Notes under the pieces: model-generated
Databases searched by the model: none
What the model saw: only the letters and a program-made list of their open reading frames with translations
What the model was told of the DNA's origin: nothing
Assembly: GCF_042926695.1 (NCBI RefSeq)
Contig: NZ_CP170642.1
Location: forward strand, 2,170,001 to 2,234,000
Length of the DNA: 64,000 nucleotides
Source of the DNA: Lonepinella koalarum
GTDB taxonomy: Bacteria; Pseudomonadota; Gammaproteobacteria; Enterobacterales; Pasteurellaceae
Reading direction: 5' to 3'
Made by a program: the position numbers and the translations under genes
In this document: piece by piece, positions 33,532 through 42,784 of the stretch
Position numbering within the stretch: position 1 is the first letter of the stretch
Layout: every line of letters begins with the position of its first letter

Positions 33532-34572
33532 TTATATTGAAACTTTTTGACCATGTTTTGCGCTTGCAAAGGCTTTTTCAATGATGTTTAACACTAAAAT
33601 AACCTGTTCTATATCCACTAACTGCGGTGCATTTTCTATAATATTTGCATACAGATTATCAAATAACGCTCGATAACTGGTTGCTACATTTGGGTAAGCA
33701 TAACGTACAACTTGGTTATCTTGTTCAGTATGTAAAATACCCCACCATTCTTCACTCTCAGCATTCCAATTCCCCACGGGAACAATACCGTTGATTAACA
33801 GATTTTCTTGCTGATCGGCTTTCGCCTTAAGGTAAGAACCTAGTTTACCATGCAAGGCGAATTGTGCGTTAGTTTCTCGAACATATTTACTGGCAATCAG
33901 CGACACTTTTAAACCGTTAGCATAATATAAATGCACATCAAAATTATCATCCACCACCGAATCTTCATGCTGCGAACGAATATCCGCAAATACCGCTTGT
34001 GGTTTGCCAAATAAATACACCGCCTGATCAATTAAATGTACACCTAAATCATACATCAAGCCTGTGCCTTGTTCGCCCGTTTCTTTCCATTGTTTCGGGT
34101 TTTTACTTTTAGCATAACGTTCCATACGGATTTCACAATCCACTGGTTCACCGACTAAACCTTTTTGTAAAATTTCTTTTGCAGTCGCAATATGACTATC
34201 CCAACGGCGGTTTTGATACACATATAGGGTAACATGATGCTGTTGAGCTAACTCATTTAATTCCATTGCTTGTTGTGAAGTGGCAACTAACGGCTTTTCC
34301 ACCAATACATTTTTTTTCGCTAAAATGGCTTGTTTCACCATAGCATAATGAGTTTGATTTGGCGTAGTAATCACCACCAGATCGATTTCGTCAGTTAATA
34401 ATTCCGCGTAATCTCGCACAATTTTCACATCGGGCAACCATGCTTTTGCGCGTTCAGTAGAACGTTCATACACTTTACAAATACGAAAGCGATCATCGGT
34501 TTTGAAAAAAGGAACATGAAATAATCGAGCGGAATAACCGCTACCAGCAATGGCGATATTGAGGGTTTTCAT
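33532..34572 (-). CDS. Gfo/Idh/MocA family oxidoreductase (YdgJ-like)
   Basis: The 346-residue cytoplasmic enzyme has an N-terminal Rossmann fold with IAGSGYSARLFHVPFF (residues about 8-23), the catalytic motif VEKPLVAT (about residue 92), and a C-terminal alpha/beta domain with the MYDLGVHLIDQAVYLFG segment. It resembles E. coli YdgJ in length and order of motifs. Such enzymes oxidise or reduce sugars, polyols or related compounds with NAD(P); the substrate is unknown. It lies downstream of a flavin reductase gene but a chain of hairpins separates them. Confidence 0.88.
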   Translation of the reverse strand: MKTLNIAIAGSGYSARLFHVPFFKTDDRFRICKVYERSTERAKAWLPDVKIVRDYAELLTDEIDLVVITTPNQTHYAMVKQAILAKKNVLVEKPLVATSQQAMELNELAQQHHVTLYVYQNRRWDSHIATAKEILQKGLVGEPVDCEIRMERYAKSKNPKQWKETGEQGTGLMYDLGVHLIDQAVYLFGKPQAVFADIRSQHEDSVVDDNFDVHLYYANGLKVSLIASKYVRETNAQFALHGKLGSYLKAKADQQENLLINGIVPVGNWNAESEEWWGILHTEQDNQVVRYAYPNVATSYRALFDNLYANIIENAPQLVDIEQVILVLNIIEKAFASAKHGQKVSI

Positions 34573-34592
34573 TGGGTTTTCCTAGTAAAAGA

Positions 34593-34692
34593 CCCCATAT
34601 TTACATATGGGGTTAAGTATATTATGCCACGCTGTGGCTAGAAAAGATGCAGAGCATCGTTACTATTCATAGCCCTGTCCGTTAGTGCAGGG
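34593..34692. repeat. Chain of four hairpins between the oxidoreductase and flavin-reductase genes
   Basis: In 100 bases four inverted repeats follow one another: CCCCATAT/ATATGGGG (34593-34612), GCCAC/GTGGC (34626-34638), GATGC/GCATC (34646-34658) and CCCTG/CAGGG (34673-34692). Such a string resembles ends or relics of IS200-type elements rather than a simple terminator, but no transposase sequence is present. Confidence 0.5.
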
Positions 34693-34700
34693 AATACAAA

Positions 34701-35240
34701 TTATTGCACAAAATCCGCAAAATCCTTGATAAAGTTTTGTAGTTTTTGTTTTACCTCTTCAGAAACAATTTCACCTTGCTCGTTAAATACACCACTGAAA
34801 ATACCTGCTACATTAACCACTTCTGGTAATACTTTCATATTAATATAATGTGCATTAGCAATCGCTTTTAATTGACCGGATACGCCCGCACCATCTGTCG
34901 CCGTAACAGCGACAAGACCTGCTGGTTTACCAATCCATAAACTTTGTCCTGAAGCGCGTGAACCAATATCAATGGCATTTTTTAACATCGCAGACAGACC
35001 ACCATTATGTTCTGGACTAATCAACAATACGCCATCAGCGTCTTTAATTTGTTGACGAAAACGCGCATATTGTGCTGGGCTGTTATCATCAAAATCACGA
35101 TCGTATAATGGCAGATCTGCAATTTCAATCAGGTTAAGTTGGATACTCGCTGGTGCAATAGATTGTAAATATTTTGCCACGATTTGGTTAAATGAAGTTT
35201 TGCTATTACTTCCTACTAATACTGCAATTTGTTTTGTCAT
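34701..35240 (-). CDS. NAD(P)H-dependent FMN reductase family protein
   Basis: The 179-residue protein has the flavodoxin-like fold of NADPH-dependent FMN/quinone/chromate reductases. It shows the phosphate-binding start AVLVGSNSKTSFNQIVAKYL, the motif LLISPEHNGGLSAMLKNAID, and GKPAGLVAVTATDGAGVSG. It probably transfers electrons from NAD(P)H to flavin or quinones; the physiological substrate cannot be told. It is followed by the hairpin chain and preceded by a pirin gene on the same strand. Confidence 0.9.
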   Translation of the reverse strand: MTKQIAVLVGSNSKTSFNQIVAKYLQSIAPASIQLNLIEIADLPLYDRDFDDNSPAQYARFRQQIKDADGVLLISPEHNGGLSAMLKNAIDIGSRASGQSLWIGKPAGLVAVTATDGAGVSGQLKAIANAHYINMKVLPEVVNVAGIFSGVFNEQGEIVSEEVKQKLQNFIKDFADFVQ

Positions 35241-35285
35241 AATAATTTTCCTTATAATAAATATTGTTGTATTCTAGTCCCAAGT

Positions 35286-35975
35286 TTAAATCAAATCAAA
35301 CAGTAAAAATTCAACATCACTGCTCGTTTCAATCGCTAATCTTGGTTCTGCTTTAATACCTAAGGCATCACTGCTATTCAATTTCACGCCGTTTACGGAT
35401 AATTCCCCTTTAACCACTTGCAACCAGTAACTGCGGTGCAAATTCAAAGAAATTTTTTCCGTACTTGGTGCACTAAATTGATAACGCCATAATTTCATAT
35501 CCTGATAAATCTTAAACGAACCGTCGCTGGCATCAGGCGATAAAATCAAAGTACCACCTTGTTTATCGGTGAACTGTCCTTGATCATATCTTGGGTTAAT
35601 GTTCTTCTGATTTGGAATGATCCAAATTTGATATAAATGTAAGGTTTCTTTTTCATCTGGATTCACTTCCGAATGAAAAATCCCAGTACCAGCAGACATT
35701 ATCTGAAATTCACCTGCTTTGACCTCGGTCTGATTACCCATACTATCTTGGTGAGCCACACGTCCATTAAGCACATAGGTTAAGATTTCCATATTGTCAT
35801 GGGGATGTTTGCCAAAACCACGCAAGGGGGCTATAAAATCTTCATTAATCACTCGTAAATGGGAAAAATGCATATGTTTTGGGTCATAATAATTCGCAAA
35901 TGAAAAGGTATGATAACTTTTTAACCAGTCAGCGGAACCATGACCACGTTCCTGAGCATATCTTATTTGTAACAT
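35286..35975 (-). CDS. Pirin family protein (YhhW-like)
   Basis: This 229-residue bicupin matches E. coli YhhW, which has quercetin 2,3-dioxygenase activity in vitro. The metal ligands of that protein are conserved at the same numbers: His57 and His59 in GKHPHDNME and His101 and Glu103 in GIFHSEVN. The start MLQIRYAQERGHGSADWL aligns with YhhW, and AGGAGG stands ahead of the ATG. Physiological role is uncertain, possibly a redox or metal sensor. It is divergent from gltS. Confidence 0.92.
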   Translation of the reverse strand: MLQIRYAQERGHGSADWLKSYHTFSFANYYDPKHMHFSHLRVINEDFIAPLRGFGKHPHDNMEILTYVLNGRVAHQDSMGNQTEVKAGEFQIMSAGTGIFHSEVNPDEKETLHLYQIWIIPNQKNINPRYDQGQFTDKQGGTLILSPDASDGSFKIYQDMKLWRYQFSAPSTEKISLNLHRSYWLQVVKGELSVNGVKLNSSDALGIKAEPRLAIETSSDVEFLLFDLI

Positions 35976-36191
35976 TATTCTGTCCTCCTAGTAAATCTAT
36001 GGTTATAAGTTTAACTGTTATTTATTATGAGATAAACATCCAACTTATTGAAACATTATTAACCTAAAGTAAAATATCAACTTCGCGGTAATTACATTTT
36101 TACTAGAAAAAATAGGTATTTTTTGATAGGTTATAGGCTTTACCAAAATGTTATTTGGTTATTTTTAACTATCATATAATAGGGGAAAATG

Positions 36192-37400
36192 ATGATCTTT
36201 GATTCATACGAAACGCTGACGCTAGCGGGTTTTGTATTATTACTGGGTTATTTTCTGGTAAAACGTATTCGTATCTTAAATAACTTTAATATTCCTGAAC
36301 CCGTTGTCGGTGGCTTTATCGTCGCTGTCGTGTTAACTATTGCTTATCAAGTCTGGGGCATTCAATTTACCTTTGATAAAGAACTACAAACCACGATGAT
36401 GCTGGTTTTCTTTAGCTCGATTGGGTTAAGTGCCAACTTTTCTCGTCTAGTCAAAGGAGGAAAACCCCTGATCATCTTTTTGATTGTGGCAGCGGGGCTT
36501 ATCTTCTTACAAAATTCTGTCGGGATTTTAAGTGCGTTAGCTTTAGACATTGATCCAGCCTACGGTTTAATTGCCAGTTCAGTGAGTTTAACTGGCGGGC
36601 ACGGTACCGGAGCTGCTTGGGCGGATACGTTAACCCAACAATTTGGTATTCAGGGGGCGACTGAATTAGCTATGGCTTGTGCAACGTTTGGCTTGGTTTC
36701 TGGTGGAATTATCGGTGGTCCAGTAGCCAGTTTCTTATTAAAACGTTCGAAAAAAGAAACGGTGCTTGAAGATGAAAATTTTGATGATGTACAAGAAGCT
36801 TTTGAGAAACCGGTTTATCGTCGCAAAATCAATACACGTTCTATTATTGAAACGGTGACCATGATATCCATTTGTTTGTTAGTCGGAAAATTCTTAGATG
36901 TTCAAGCAAAAGGCACAGCGTTGCAATTACCCACTTTCGTTTGGTGTTTATTTACCGGCGTAGTGATGCGTAACTCAATTGCGCATATCTGCAAATTTAA
37001 AGCCGCGGATGAAGCGATTGATGTGTTAGGCACCGTGGGATTATCAATTTTCTTAGCGATAGCCTTAATGTCATTAAAATTATGGGAACTGGCTGGTTTA
37101 GCCTTACCAGTATTTGCGATTCTAATCCTACAAGTCGTGGTGATGATTACTTATTCGATTTTTATCACCTATCGCGCTATGGGGAAAGATTATGATGCGA
37201 TTGTATTAAGTGCCGGACATTGTGGTTTCGGGTTGGGAGCGACACCAACCGCCGTGGCAAATATGCAATCGGTAACATCCCATTTTGGTCCATCCCATAA
37301 AGCGTTCTTAATTGTACCTATGGTAGGTGCATTTTTTATCGACTTAATTAATGCCAGTTCGTTAAAAATATTCCTCGTTATTGTACATGCCTTACATTAA
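36192..37400 (+). CDS. gltS: Sodium/glutamate symporter GltS
   Basis: GltS imports glutamate with Na+. The inner-membrane protein has 402 residues and 10 or more helices (E. coli 401). It has two internal repeats with the re-entrant loop motifs LTGGHGTGAAW (about residue 136) and LSAGHCGFGLGATPTAVANMQ (about residue 340). Two ATG codons are adjacent at 36189 and 36192; the AGGGG site is better spaced for the second, which also aligns with E. coli. An uptake-signal terminator follows. Confidence 0.95.
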   Translation: MIFDSYETLTLAGFVLLLGYFLVKRIRILNNFNIPEPVVGGFIVAVVLTIAYQVWGIQFTFDKELQTTMMLVFFSSIGLSANFSRLVKGGKPLIIFLIVAAGLIFLQNSVGILSALALDIDPAYGLIASSVSLTGGHGTGAAWADTLTQQFGIQGATELAMACATFGLVSGGIIGGPVASFLLKRSKKETVLEDENFDDVQEAFEKPVYRRKINTRSIIETVTMISICLLVGKFLDVQAKGTALQLPTFVWCLFTGVVMRNSIAHICKFKAADEAIDVLGTVGLSIFLAIALMSLKLWELAGLALPVFAILILQVVVMITYSIFITYRAMGKDYDAIVLSAGHCGFGLGATPTAVANMQSVTSHFGPSHKAFLIVPMVGAFFIDLINASSLKIFLVIVHALH

Positions 37401-37406
37401 TCCAGC

Positions 37407-37434
37407 ATACCGTACTAAAGTGCGGTATTTTTTT
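37407..37434 (+). terminator. Terminator after gltS using an uptake signal
   Basis: ATACCGTACT (37407-37416), loop AA and AGTGCGGTAT (37419-37428, containing part of AAGTGCGGT) form a 10-bp stem with one G-T pair. A run of T follows. Confidence 0.88.
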
Positions 37435-37489
37435 TCGTTTTTTTTGTGTAGAATGAATATATCATTGCATACTATAAAGGAAATTTATT

Positions 37490-37879
37490 ATGACAACAGT
37501 TATTCATACAGATAAAGCACCCGCCGCCATTGGACCTTATGTACAAGCTGTGGATTTAGGTAATTTAGTGCTGACTTCAGGACAAATTCCGGTCAATCCA
37601 GCCACTGGCGAAATTGCAACGGATATTGTGGCTCAAGCACGTCAATCGTTAGAAAATATCAAAGCGATTGTCGAACAAGCAGGATTAACAGTAAGCGATA
37701 TTGTAAAAACCACGGTTTTTGTTAAAGATCTTAACCATTTTGCTGCCGTTAATGCAGAATACGAACGTTTCTTCCAAGAAAATAATCACCCGACTTTCCC
37801 TGCTCGTTCTTGTGTTGAAGTAGCTCGTTTACCAAAAGATGTTGGCTTAGAAATTGAAGCCATTGCGGTTAGAAAATAA
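37490..37879 (+). CDS. ridA: 2-iminobutanoate/2-iminopropanoate deaminase RidA
   Basis: RidA hydrolyses reactive imines released by PLP enzymes such as threonine deaminase (IlvA, also in this window). The protein has 129 residues, with the Rid signature PARSCVEVARLPKDVGLEIEAIA including the substrate-binding Arg and the terminal Glu. AAGGAAA is the ribosome-binding site. It ends just before gph. Confidence 0.96.
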   Translation: MTTVIHTDKAPAAIGPYVQAVDLGNLVLTSGQIPVNPATGEIATDIVAQARQSLENIKAIVEQAGLTVSDIVKTTVFVKDLNHFAAVNAEYERFFQENNHPTFPARSCVEVARLPKDVGLEIEAIAVRK

Positions 37880-37891
37880 GTGGTAAAGATT

Positions 37892-38566
37892 ATGGCATCA
37901 CAATTTAAACTTATCGGCTTTGATTTAGACGGTACTCTAGTCAATAGCCTGCCCGATTTAGCACTTTCAGTAAATTCTGCTTTAGCAGAATTTAATTTTC
38001 CACCAGCAGAAGAAAGCCTAGTACTTACTTGGATTGGTAATGGTGCAGATGTATTAATTAGCCGAGCTTTGGATTGGGCTATGCAACAAACTGGTAAACC
38101 ACTAGACGAACAGCAAATCCAGCAATTAAAACTGCGGTTTAATTTTTATTACGGTGAAAATTTGTGTAATGTGAGTCGTTTATATCCGAATGTAAAAACC
38201 ACTTTAGAACAGTTAAAAGCGCGTGGGTTTGTGTTGGCAGTAGTAACCAATAAACCAACTAAACACGTTCAACCTGTATTAAAAGCCTTTGCCATTGACC
38301 ATTTATTTAGTGAAACCTTAGGCGGTCAATCTTTACCAGTGATTAAACCGCATCCAGCACCACTTTATTATTTATGTGGTAAATTTGGTTTTTATCCACA
38401 CCAGATGTTATTTGTAGGGGATTCTCGCAATGACATCCTCGCCGCTCACAATGCTGGCTGTGCAGCAGTAGGCTTAACCTACGGCTATAATTACAACATT
38501 CCGATTGCAGAAAGCCACCCTGAATGGGTGTTTGATGACTTTGCGGATATTCTAAAAATCGTTTAA
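37892..38566 (+). CDS. gph: Phosphoglycolate phosphatase
   Basis: Gph is a HAD-superfamily phosphatase that removes 2-phosphoglycolate, formed for instance during repair of oxidised DNA ends. With the ATG at 37892 it has 224 residues, the length of the H. influenzae protein. HAD motifs are GFDLDGTLVNS (nucleophile Asp), VVTNK, and FVGDSRNDILAAHNAG. A GTG 12 bases upstream, immediately after ridA, is in frame but not needed. trpS follows, an order related to the gph-trpS pairing of E. coli. Confidence 0.94.
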   Translation: MASQFKLIGFDLDGTLVNSLPDLALSVNSALAEFNFPPAEESLVLTWIGNGADVLISRALDWAMQQTGKPLDEQQIQQLKLRFNFYYGENLCNVSRLYPNVKTTLEQLKARGFVLAVVTNKPTKHVQPVLKAFAIDHLFSETLGGQSLPVIKPHPAPLYYLCGKFGFYPHQMLFVGDSRNDILAAHNAGCAAVGLTYGYNYNIPIAESHPEWVFDDFADILKIV

Positions 38567-38604
38567 ACTGCGGTACAAAAATAGCAAGTTTTAAGGAACA
38601 AAAA

Positions 38605-39621
38605 ATGACAAAACCAGTTGTATTAAGTGGCGTTCAGCCATCAGGTGAATTAACTATTGGAAACTATCTCGGTGCATTACGTCAATGGGTCAAAATGCAA
38701 GATGACTTTGATTGTCTGTTCTGTATCGTGGATTTGCACGCCATTACCGTTCGTCAAGATCCTGACAAATTACGCAAAGCCACTTTAGACGTGCTCGCAC
38801 TCTATCTAGCCTGTGGCATCGACCCAGAAAAAAGCACCATCTTTGTGCAATCTCATGTACCTGAACATACGCAATTAGCATGGGTATTAAATTGTTACAC
38901 CTATTTCGGTGAAATGAGCCGTATGACGCAATTCAAAGATAAATCCAGCAAATACGCTGAAAATGTGAATGTGGGCTTATTTACTTACCCCGTATTAATG
39001 GCAGCGGATATTTTATTATATCAAGCCAACCAAGTGCCTGTGGGCGAAGACCAACGTCAACACCTTGAAATCACGCGTGATATTGCACAACGTTTTAATG
39101 CTTTATATCCAAATGAAAAAGGGGAATTATTTGTAGTGCCAGAAGCCTTTATTCCAAAAGCAGGGGCAAAAGTGATGGCATTGCAAGATCCTACTAAGAA
39201 AATGTCAAAATCCGATGAAAACCGCAATAACGTGATTACCTTGTTGGAAGATCCAAAATCCGTTGAGAAAAAAATCAAACGAGCCATGACTGATAGCGAA
39301 GAACCGCCTGTGGTACGTTATGATTTACAAAATAAAGCGGGGGTATCGAACTTATTAGAGATTCTTTCAGTGATTCGTGATGTGCCGATTGCGGATTTAG
39401 AAAAAGAATTTGCAGGTAAAATGTATGGTCATTTAAAAGGGGCGGTAGCAGAAAACGTAGTCAGCATGTTAACTGAGTTACAAGCGCGTTTTTATCATTA
39501 TCGTAATAATGAAACCTTGTTAAATCAAATTGCATCGGAAGGTGCAAAAAAAGCCCGTGAACGTGCAGCCAACACCTTAGCCAGCATTTATCAAGCCATC
39601 GGGTTTGTACCTGCGCAATAA
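38605..39621 (+). CDS. trpS: Tryptophan--tRNA ligase
   Basis: TrpS charges tRNA-Trp. The 338-residue protein is a class Ic synthetase with the HIGH-equivalent TIGN in GVQPSGELTIGNYLGAL and the KMSKS loop in PTKKMSKSDENR. The DLHAIT and YTYFGEMSRMTQFKDK segments are typical of the family. It follows gph closely and a hairpin follows its stop codon. Confidence 0.97.
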   Translation: MTKPVVLSGVQPSGELTIGNYLGALRQWVKMQDDFDCLFCIVDLHAITVRQDPDKLRKATLDVLALYLACGIDPEKSTIFVQSHVPEHTQLAWVLNCYTYFGEMSRMTQFKDKSSKYAENVNVGLFTYPVLMAADILLYQANQVPVGEDQRQHLEITRDIAQRFNALYPNEKGELFVVPEAFIPKAGAKVMALQDPTKKMSKSDENRNNVITLLEDPKSVEKKIKRAMTDSEEPPVVRYDLQNKAGVSNLLEILSVIRDVPIADLEKEFAGKMYGHLKGAVAENVVSMLTELQARFYHYRNNETLLNQIASEGAKKARERAANTLASIYQAIGFVPAQ

Positions 39622-39649
39622 ACTTTTACCATAAATTGTGGTCTAATTT

Positions 39650-39683
39650 AAGGTGTGAGCAAGCAATCACACCTTCATTTTTT
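39650..39683 (+). terminator. Terminator between trpS and the DUF3108 gene
   Basis: AAGGTGTGA (39650-39658) pairs perfectly with TCACACCTT (39667-39675) and CATTTTTTT follows. The AGGAG ribosome-binding site of the next gene begins right after the T-run. Confidence 0.82.
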
Positions 39684-39694
39684 TAGGAGCAAAT

Positions 39695-40330
39695 ATGAAA
39701 TTTTTTAAATTTATTACCGCACTTTGTGCTTTAACGACTGCTAGCCTTGCTCAAGCAGTGGATTACAATATCAAATACAGTTCCAACTATTTAATGCCGG
39801 CTTATGTGCATTTTAGTGAAAATGGGACAAATTATGCCATTAATGCCAGAATTAACGTCCCTCTTTACAACATTCAATTTATTTCTTCCGGTACACATAA
39901 TAGTCGTAATTTTACCATGTTTAATTACAAAGATACTCGTAACAAAAATACTTATGCTTTAGCTAAGATCAACGGCAAACAAATTGAATATGGTAAAGTG
40001 AAAGGTGGATTAAAAAAAGAAAGTGTGAGTATGCCTGTTTATGATTTATTTACCATGGCATTCCAATTAACTTACTATGATAAATTGCCGGTGAATTTTA
40101 TTATTACTAATGGTAAAAAACTCTATCCAATGAATAATGTGTTTGTGAAAAAATTTGAACAAAATGTCAACAACGCGGGCAAAACTGTTAAAGAGTTGAC
40201 TTACACCTTTAATGCTGATGGAAAAGATATTACCGTGAAAAAATATGAGGGTGAACAATTTCCACGCTATTTAAAATACGCCCGAGATGGAGATAATTAT
40301 GAATTAACCTTTAGTGAGTTAATTAAATAA
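39695..40330 (+). CDS. DUF3108-like periplasmic protein
   Basis: The 211-residue protein has a signal peptide (MKFFKFITALCALTTASLAQA) and a secreted, beta-rich basic domain. Its layout (opening YNIKYSS strand, FTMFNYKDTRNKNTY, and a central DLFTMAFQLTYY segment) resembles DUF3108 proteins of unknown function; this is a family-level guess. An uptake signal (ACCGCACTT, 39716-39724) is used as coding sequence for Thr-Ala-Leu in the signal peptide. AGGAGC stands before the ATG. The hairpin upstream may limit read-through from trpS. Confidence 0.72.
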   Translation: MKFFKFITALCALTTASLAQAVDYNIKYSSNYLMPAYVHFSENGTNYAINARINVPLYNIQFISSGTHNSRNFTMFNYKDTRNKNTYALAKINGKQIEYGKVKGGLKKESVSMPVYDLFTMAFQLTYYDKLPVNFIITNGKKLYPMNNVFVKKFEQNVNNAGKTVKELTYTFNADGKDITVKKYEGEQFPRYLKYARDGDNYELTFSELIK

Positions 40331-40342
40331 GGATGATTATAA

Positions 40343-40370
40343 GCTCTCCCCGATTGAAATTAGGGAGAGC
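40343..40370. terminator. Possible terminator between the DUF3108 gene and glpX
   Basis: GCTCTCCC (40343-40350) pairs with GGGAGAGC (40363-40370) between two converging genes. There is no clear T-run on either side, so termination is only likely. Confidence 0.5.
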
Positions 40371-40379
40371 ATTAACGAC

Positions 40380-41393
40380 TTATTCCCCAATTAAATCATA
40401 AATCTCCGCCTCTTTACGATCTAAATAATGGGTCGAGATAATGCGACGAATAGTACGAGATTTACCTCGAATTAACAAGGTTTCTGTTGTTGCTAAATTG
40501 CCTTTACGTTGAATCCCTTTTAATAGTTCACCATTGGTAATTCCTGTCGCAACAAAAGCTAAATTATCATCTTTGGCTAAATCTTCTAAATGTAAAATTT
40601 GATTAACCACTATACCATTTTGTGTACAACGACGAATTTCATCTTCCGCTATTTTTTGATTTTCTGGAGTATCTTCCTTGACTTGATTACGTGGTAATAA
40701 ACGTGCTTGCATATCACCACCTAACGCTCGCACTGCTGCTGCGGTTACTACTCCCTCAGGGGCTCCACCGATACCATATAGCATATCGACACCGCCATCA
40801 GGTAAACAACATAATAATGCCCCCGCCACATCTCCATCAGGAATAGCTAATACTCTGGCACCCAGTTGCTGAATTTTTTTAATCACTTGATCATGACGGG
40901 GTTTGGCTAATACCATTACCGTCACTTGGCTCATAGATTTACCTAATTTTTGTGCCACTCGGCGTAGGTTTTGTTCAATCGGTAAAGATAAATCGATCAT
41001 GCCTTTCATTTCCGCACCGACAACCAATTTTTCCATATACATATCTGGAGCACGCAAAAAGGTTTGTTTGCCACCTGCTGCTAATACAGAAATGGCATTA
41101 GATTGTCCCATAGCGGTCATTCTTGTGCCATCAATCGGGTCAACCGCAATGGCAATCTGTTCACCTTTGCCTGTCCCTAATTTTTCACCGATATATAACA
41201 TTGGTGCTTGATCAATTTCGCCCTCACCAATCACCACTTCCGCATCCATTTCCATTTGGTTGAGCATAAAACGCATGGCTTTCACTGCTGCATCATCTGC
41301 TGCATTTTTGTCACCACGTCCTAACCAAGCAAAAGCGGCTAAGGCTGCCGCTTCGGTAATGCGAGAAAACTCTATGGCTAATAATCTGTTCAT
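40380..41393 (-). CDS. glpX: Fructose-1,6-bisphosphatase class II (GlpX)
   Basis: GlpX hydrolyses fructose-1,6-bisphosphate in gluconeogenesis, for example during growth on glycerol or glycerol-3-phosphate. The 337-residue protein (E. coli 336) has IGEGEIDQAPMLYIGE and the metal-binding DPIDGTRMTAMG, both diagnostic of class II. It is divergent from zapB, and the glp genes follow on the other side, though it is not in an operon with glpK as it is in E. coli. Confidence 0.96.
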   Translation of the reverse strand: MNRLLAIEFSRITEAAALAAFAWLGRGDKNAADDAAVKAMRFMLNQMEMDAEVVIGEGEIDQAPMLYIGEKLGTGKGEQIAIAVDPIDGTRMTAMGQSNAISVLAAGGKQTFLRAPDMYMEKLVVGAEMKGMIDLSLPIEQNLRRVAQKLGKSMSQVTVMVLAKPRHDQVIKKIQQLGARVLAIPDGDVAGALLCCLPDGGVDMLYGIGGAPEGVVTAAAVRALGGDMQARLLPRNQVKEDTPENQKIAEDEIRRCTQNGIVVNQILHLEDLAKDDNLAFVATGITNGELLKGIQRKGNLATTETLLIRGKSRTIRRIISTHYLDRKEAEIYDLIGE

Positions 41394-41567
41394 TTTACAG
41401 TTCCTTATTATTAAATAAAATTTCCCTTTATTTTATCACCAGCATTAAGCCTTGTATTAAAAAATTCGCAGTAATAACTATTTTTTCTCATTTGCTACTT
41501 TTAAAACCTAGCATATATGGGTAGAATAACTGGCATACTCTCACATTATTTTTGAAAGGAATTTATT

Positions 41568-41786
41568 ATGTCATTAGAAATTTTAGATCAATTAGAAGGC
41601 AAAATCCGACAAGCAGTTGAAACTATTCAATTACTTCAATTAGAAGTAGAAGAATTAAAAGATAGAAACCAACAAACGCAACAAGCCTATGATGCGTTAC
41701 GCAATGAAAACGAGCAATTAAAAGTGGAACACGATAGCTGGCAAGAACGTTTACGTTCATTATTGGGACAAATTGATAACGTTTAA
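41568..41786 (+). CDS. zapB: Cell division protein ZapB
   Basis: ZapB is a small coiled-coil protein that joins the Z-ring through ZapA and organises the division site. The 72-residue sequence is one long heptad repeat (SLEILDQLEGKIRQAVETIQ, shown in part), and ends SLLGQIDNV. It lies next to glpX, as in other gamma-proteobacteria. AAAGGAAT stands before the ATG. Confidence 0.93.
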   Translation: MSLEILDQLEGKIRQAVETIQLLQLEVEELKDRNQQTQQAYDALRNENEQLKVEHDSWQERLRSLLGQIDNV

Positions 41787-41804
41787 TGCTATTTACAGAA
41801 TAAT

Positions 41805-41836
41805 AGGCAAACTTATAGTTTGCCTTATTTTTATTA
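41805..41836 (+). terminator. Terminator after zapB
   Basis: AGGCAAACT (41805-41813), loop TAT and AGTTTGCCT (41817-41825) form a perfect 9-bp stem followed by TATTTTTATT. Confidence 0.85.
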
Positions 41837-41939
41837 AGCTATCACTATCACAAATACCCCCATAGACCAAAACATACCGCAAAAGTGGTAAAATAGCGTT
41901 TATTCAACAATATTGTGAAAGGTAATAAGGATAATCACC

Positions 41940-42698
41940 ATGAAACAATCTGTTCGTCATCAGAAAATTATCGATTTGGTTAAACAAGAAGGCTATGTAA
42001 GTACAGAAGAATTAGTCGATATTTTAAACGTGAGTCCACAAACTATTCGGCGAGATTTGAATACCCTAGCAGAACAAGATCTTATTCGCCGTCACCACGG
42101 CGGTGCGGCACACCCTTCTTCCGCAGAAAATAGTGATTATGCCGATCGTAAAGAATTTCTATTGCAAGAAAAAAATAAAATCGCTCAAGCTGCTGTCAAA
42201 CTGATTCCCAATGGTTCATCTTTGTTTATTGATATTGGTACTACCCCCGAAGCGGTGGCGAATGCATTGTTAAACCATAAAGATTTACGTATCGTGACGA
42301 ATAATATCAACGCCGCTTACATTTTAATGAAAAATAATAGCTTTCATATCACTATGGCAGGAGGAACATTACGTCATCAAGACGGTGGTATCATCGGTGA
42401 AGCTACCGTGGCATTTATTTCACAATTCCGCTTAGATTTCGGTATCTTAGGCATTAGTAGCATTGATTTAGACGGCTCTTTATTAGATTACGATTACCAC
42501 GAAGTACAAGTAAAACGTGCGATTATCGAAAATTCACGCCAAACCTTACTGGTATCCGATCATTCTAAATTTAATCGACATGCCATGGTAAAATTAGGAA
42601 ACTTAACTGACATGGATTATTTTGTCACGGATGGGTTTTTGCCATTGTCTATCAAAGAAAAGTTAGCATTATCTAATGTAGTGGTGATTGAAGGGTAA
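41940..42698 (+). CDS. glpR: Glycerol-3-phosphate regulon repressor GlpR
   Basis: GlpR is the DeoR-family repressor of glycerol-3-phosphate genes, released by glycerol-3-phosphate. The 252-residue protein has the N-terminal helix-turn-helix YVSTEELVDILNVSPQTIRR and RRHHGGA, and a C-terminal sensor domain with FIDIGTTPEAVA, MAGGTLRH and LVSDHSKFNRHAM. It opens a cluster with glpK, glpT and glpD, which supports GlpR over other DeoR proteins. AAGGTAATAAGGA stands before the ATG. Confidence 0.95.
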   Translation: MKQSVRHQKIIDLVKQEGYVSTEELVDILNVSPQTIRRDLNTLAEQDLIRRHHGGAAHPSSAENSDYADRKEFLLQEKNKIAQAAVKLIPNGSSLFIDIGTTPEAVANALLNHKDLRIVTNNINAAYILMKNNSFHITMAGGTLRHQDGGIIGEATVAFISQFRLDFGILGISSIDLDGSLLDYDYHEVQVKRAIIENSRQTLLVSDHSKFNRHAMVKLGNLTDMDYFVTDGFLPLSIKEKLALSNVVVIEG

Positions 42699-42705
42699 GA
42701 TAAGA

Positions 42706-42740
42706 AATAATCCAATCAAGAAACCTGATTGGATTATTAA
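42706..42740 (+). terminator. Terminator after glpR
   Basis: A perfect 13-bp stem (AATAATCCAATCA against TGATTGGATTATT) with a 7-base loop lies eight bases after the stop codon. Confidence 0.78.
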
Positions 42741-42784
42741 ACGGTATATCGGATCAATTAAGTGATAGATTGAATAGTATTATA

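Noticed and set aside
36001..36188. Regulatory element in the pirin-gltS divergent region
   Set aside because: The region is AT-rich with no clear palindrome or promoter pair that I could support.
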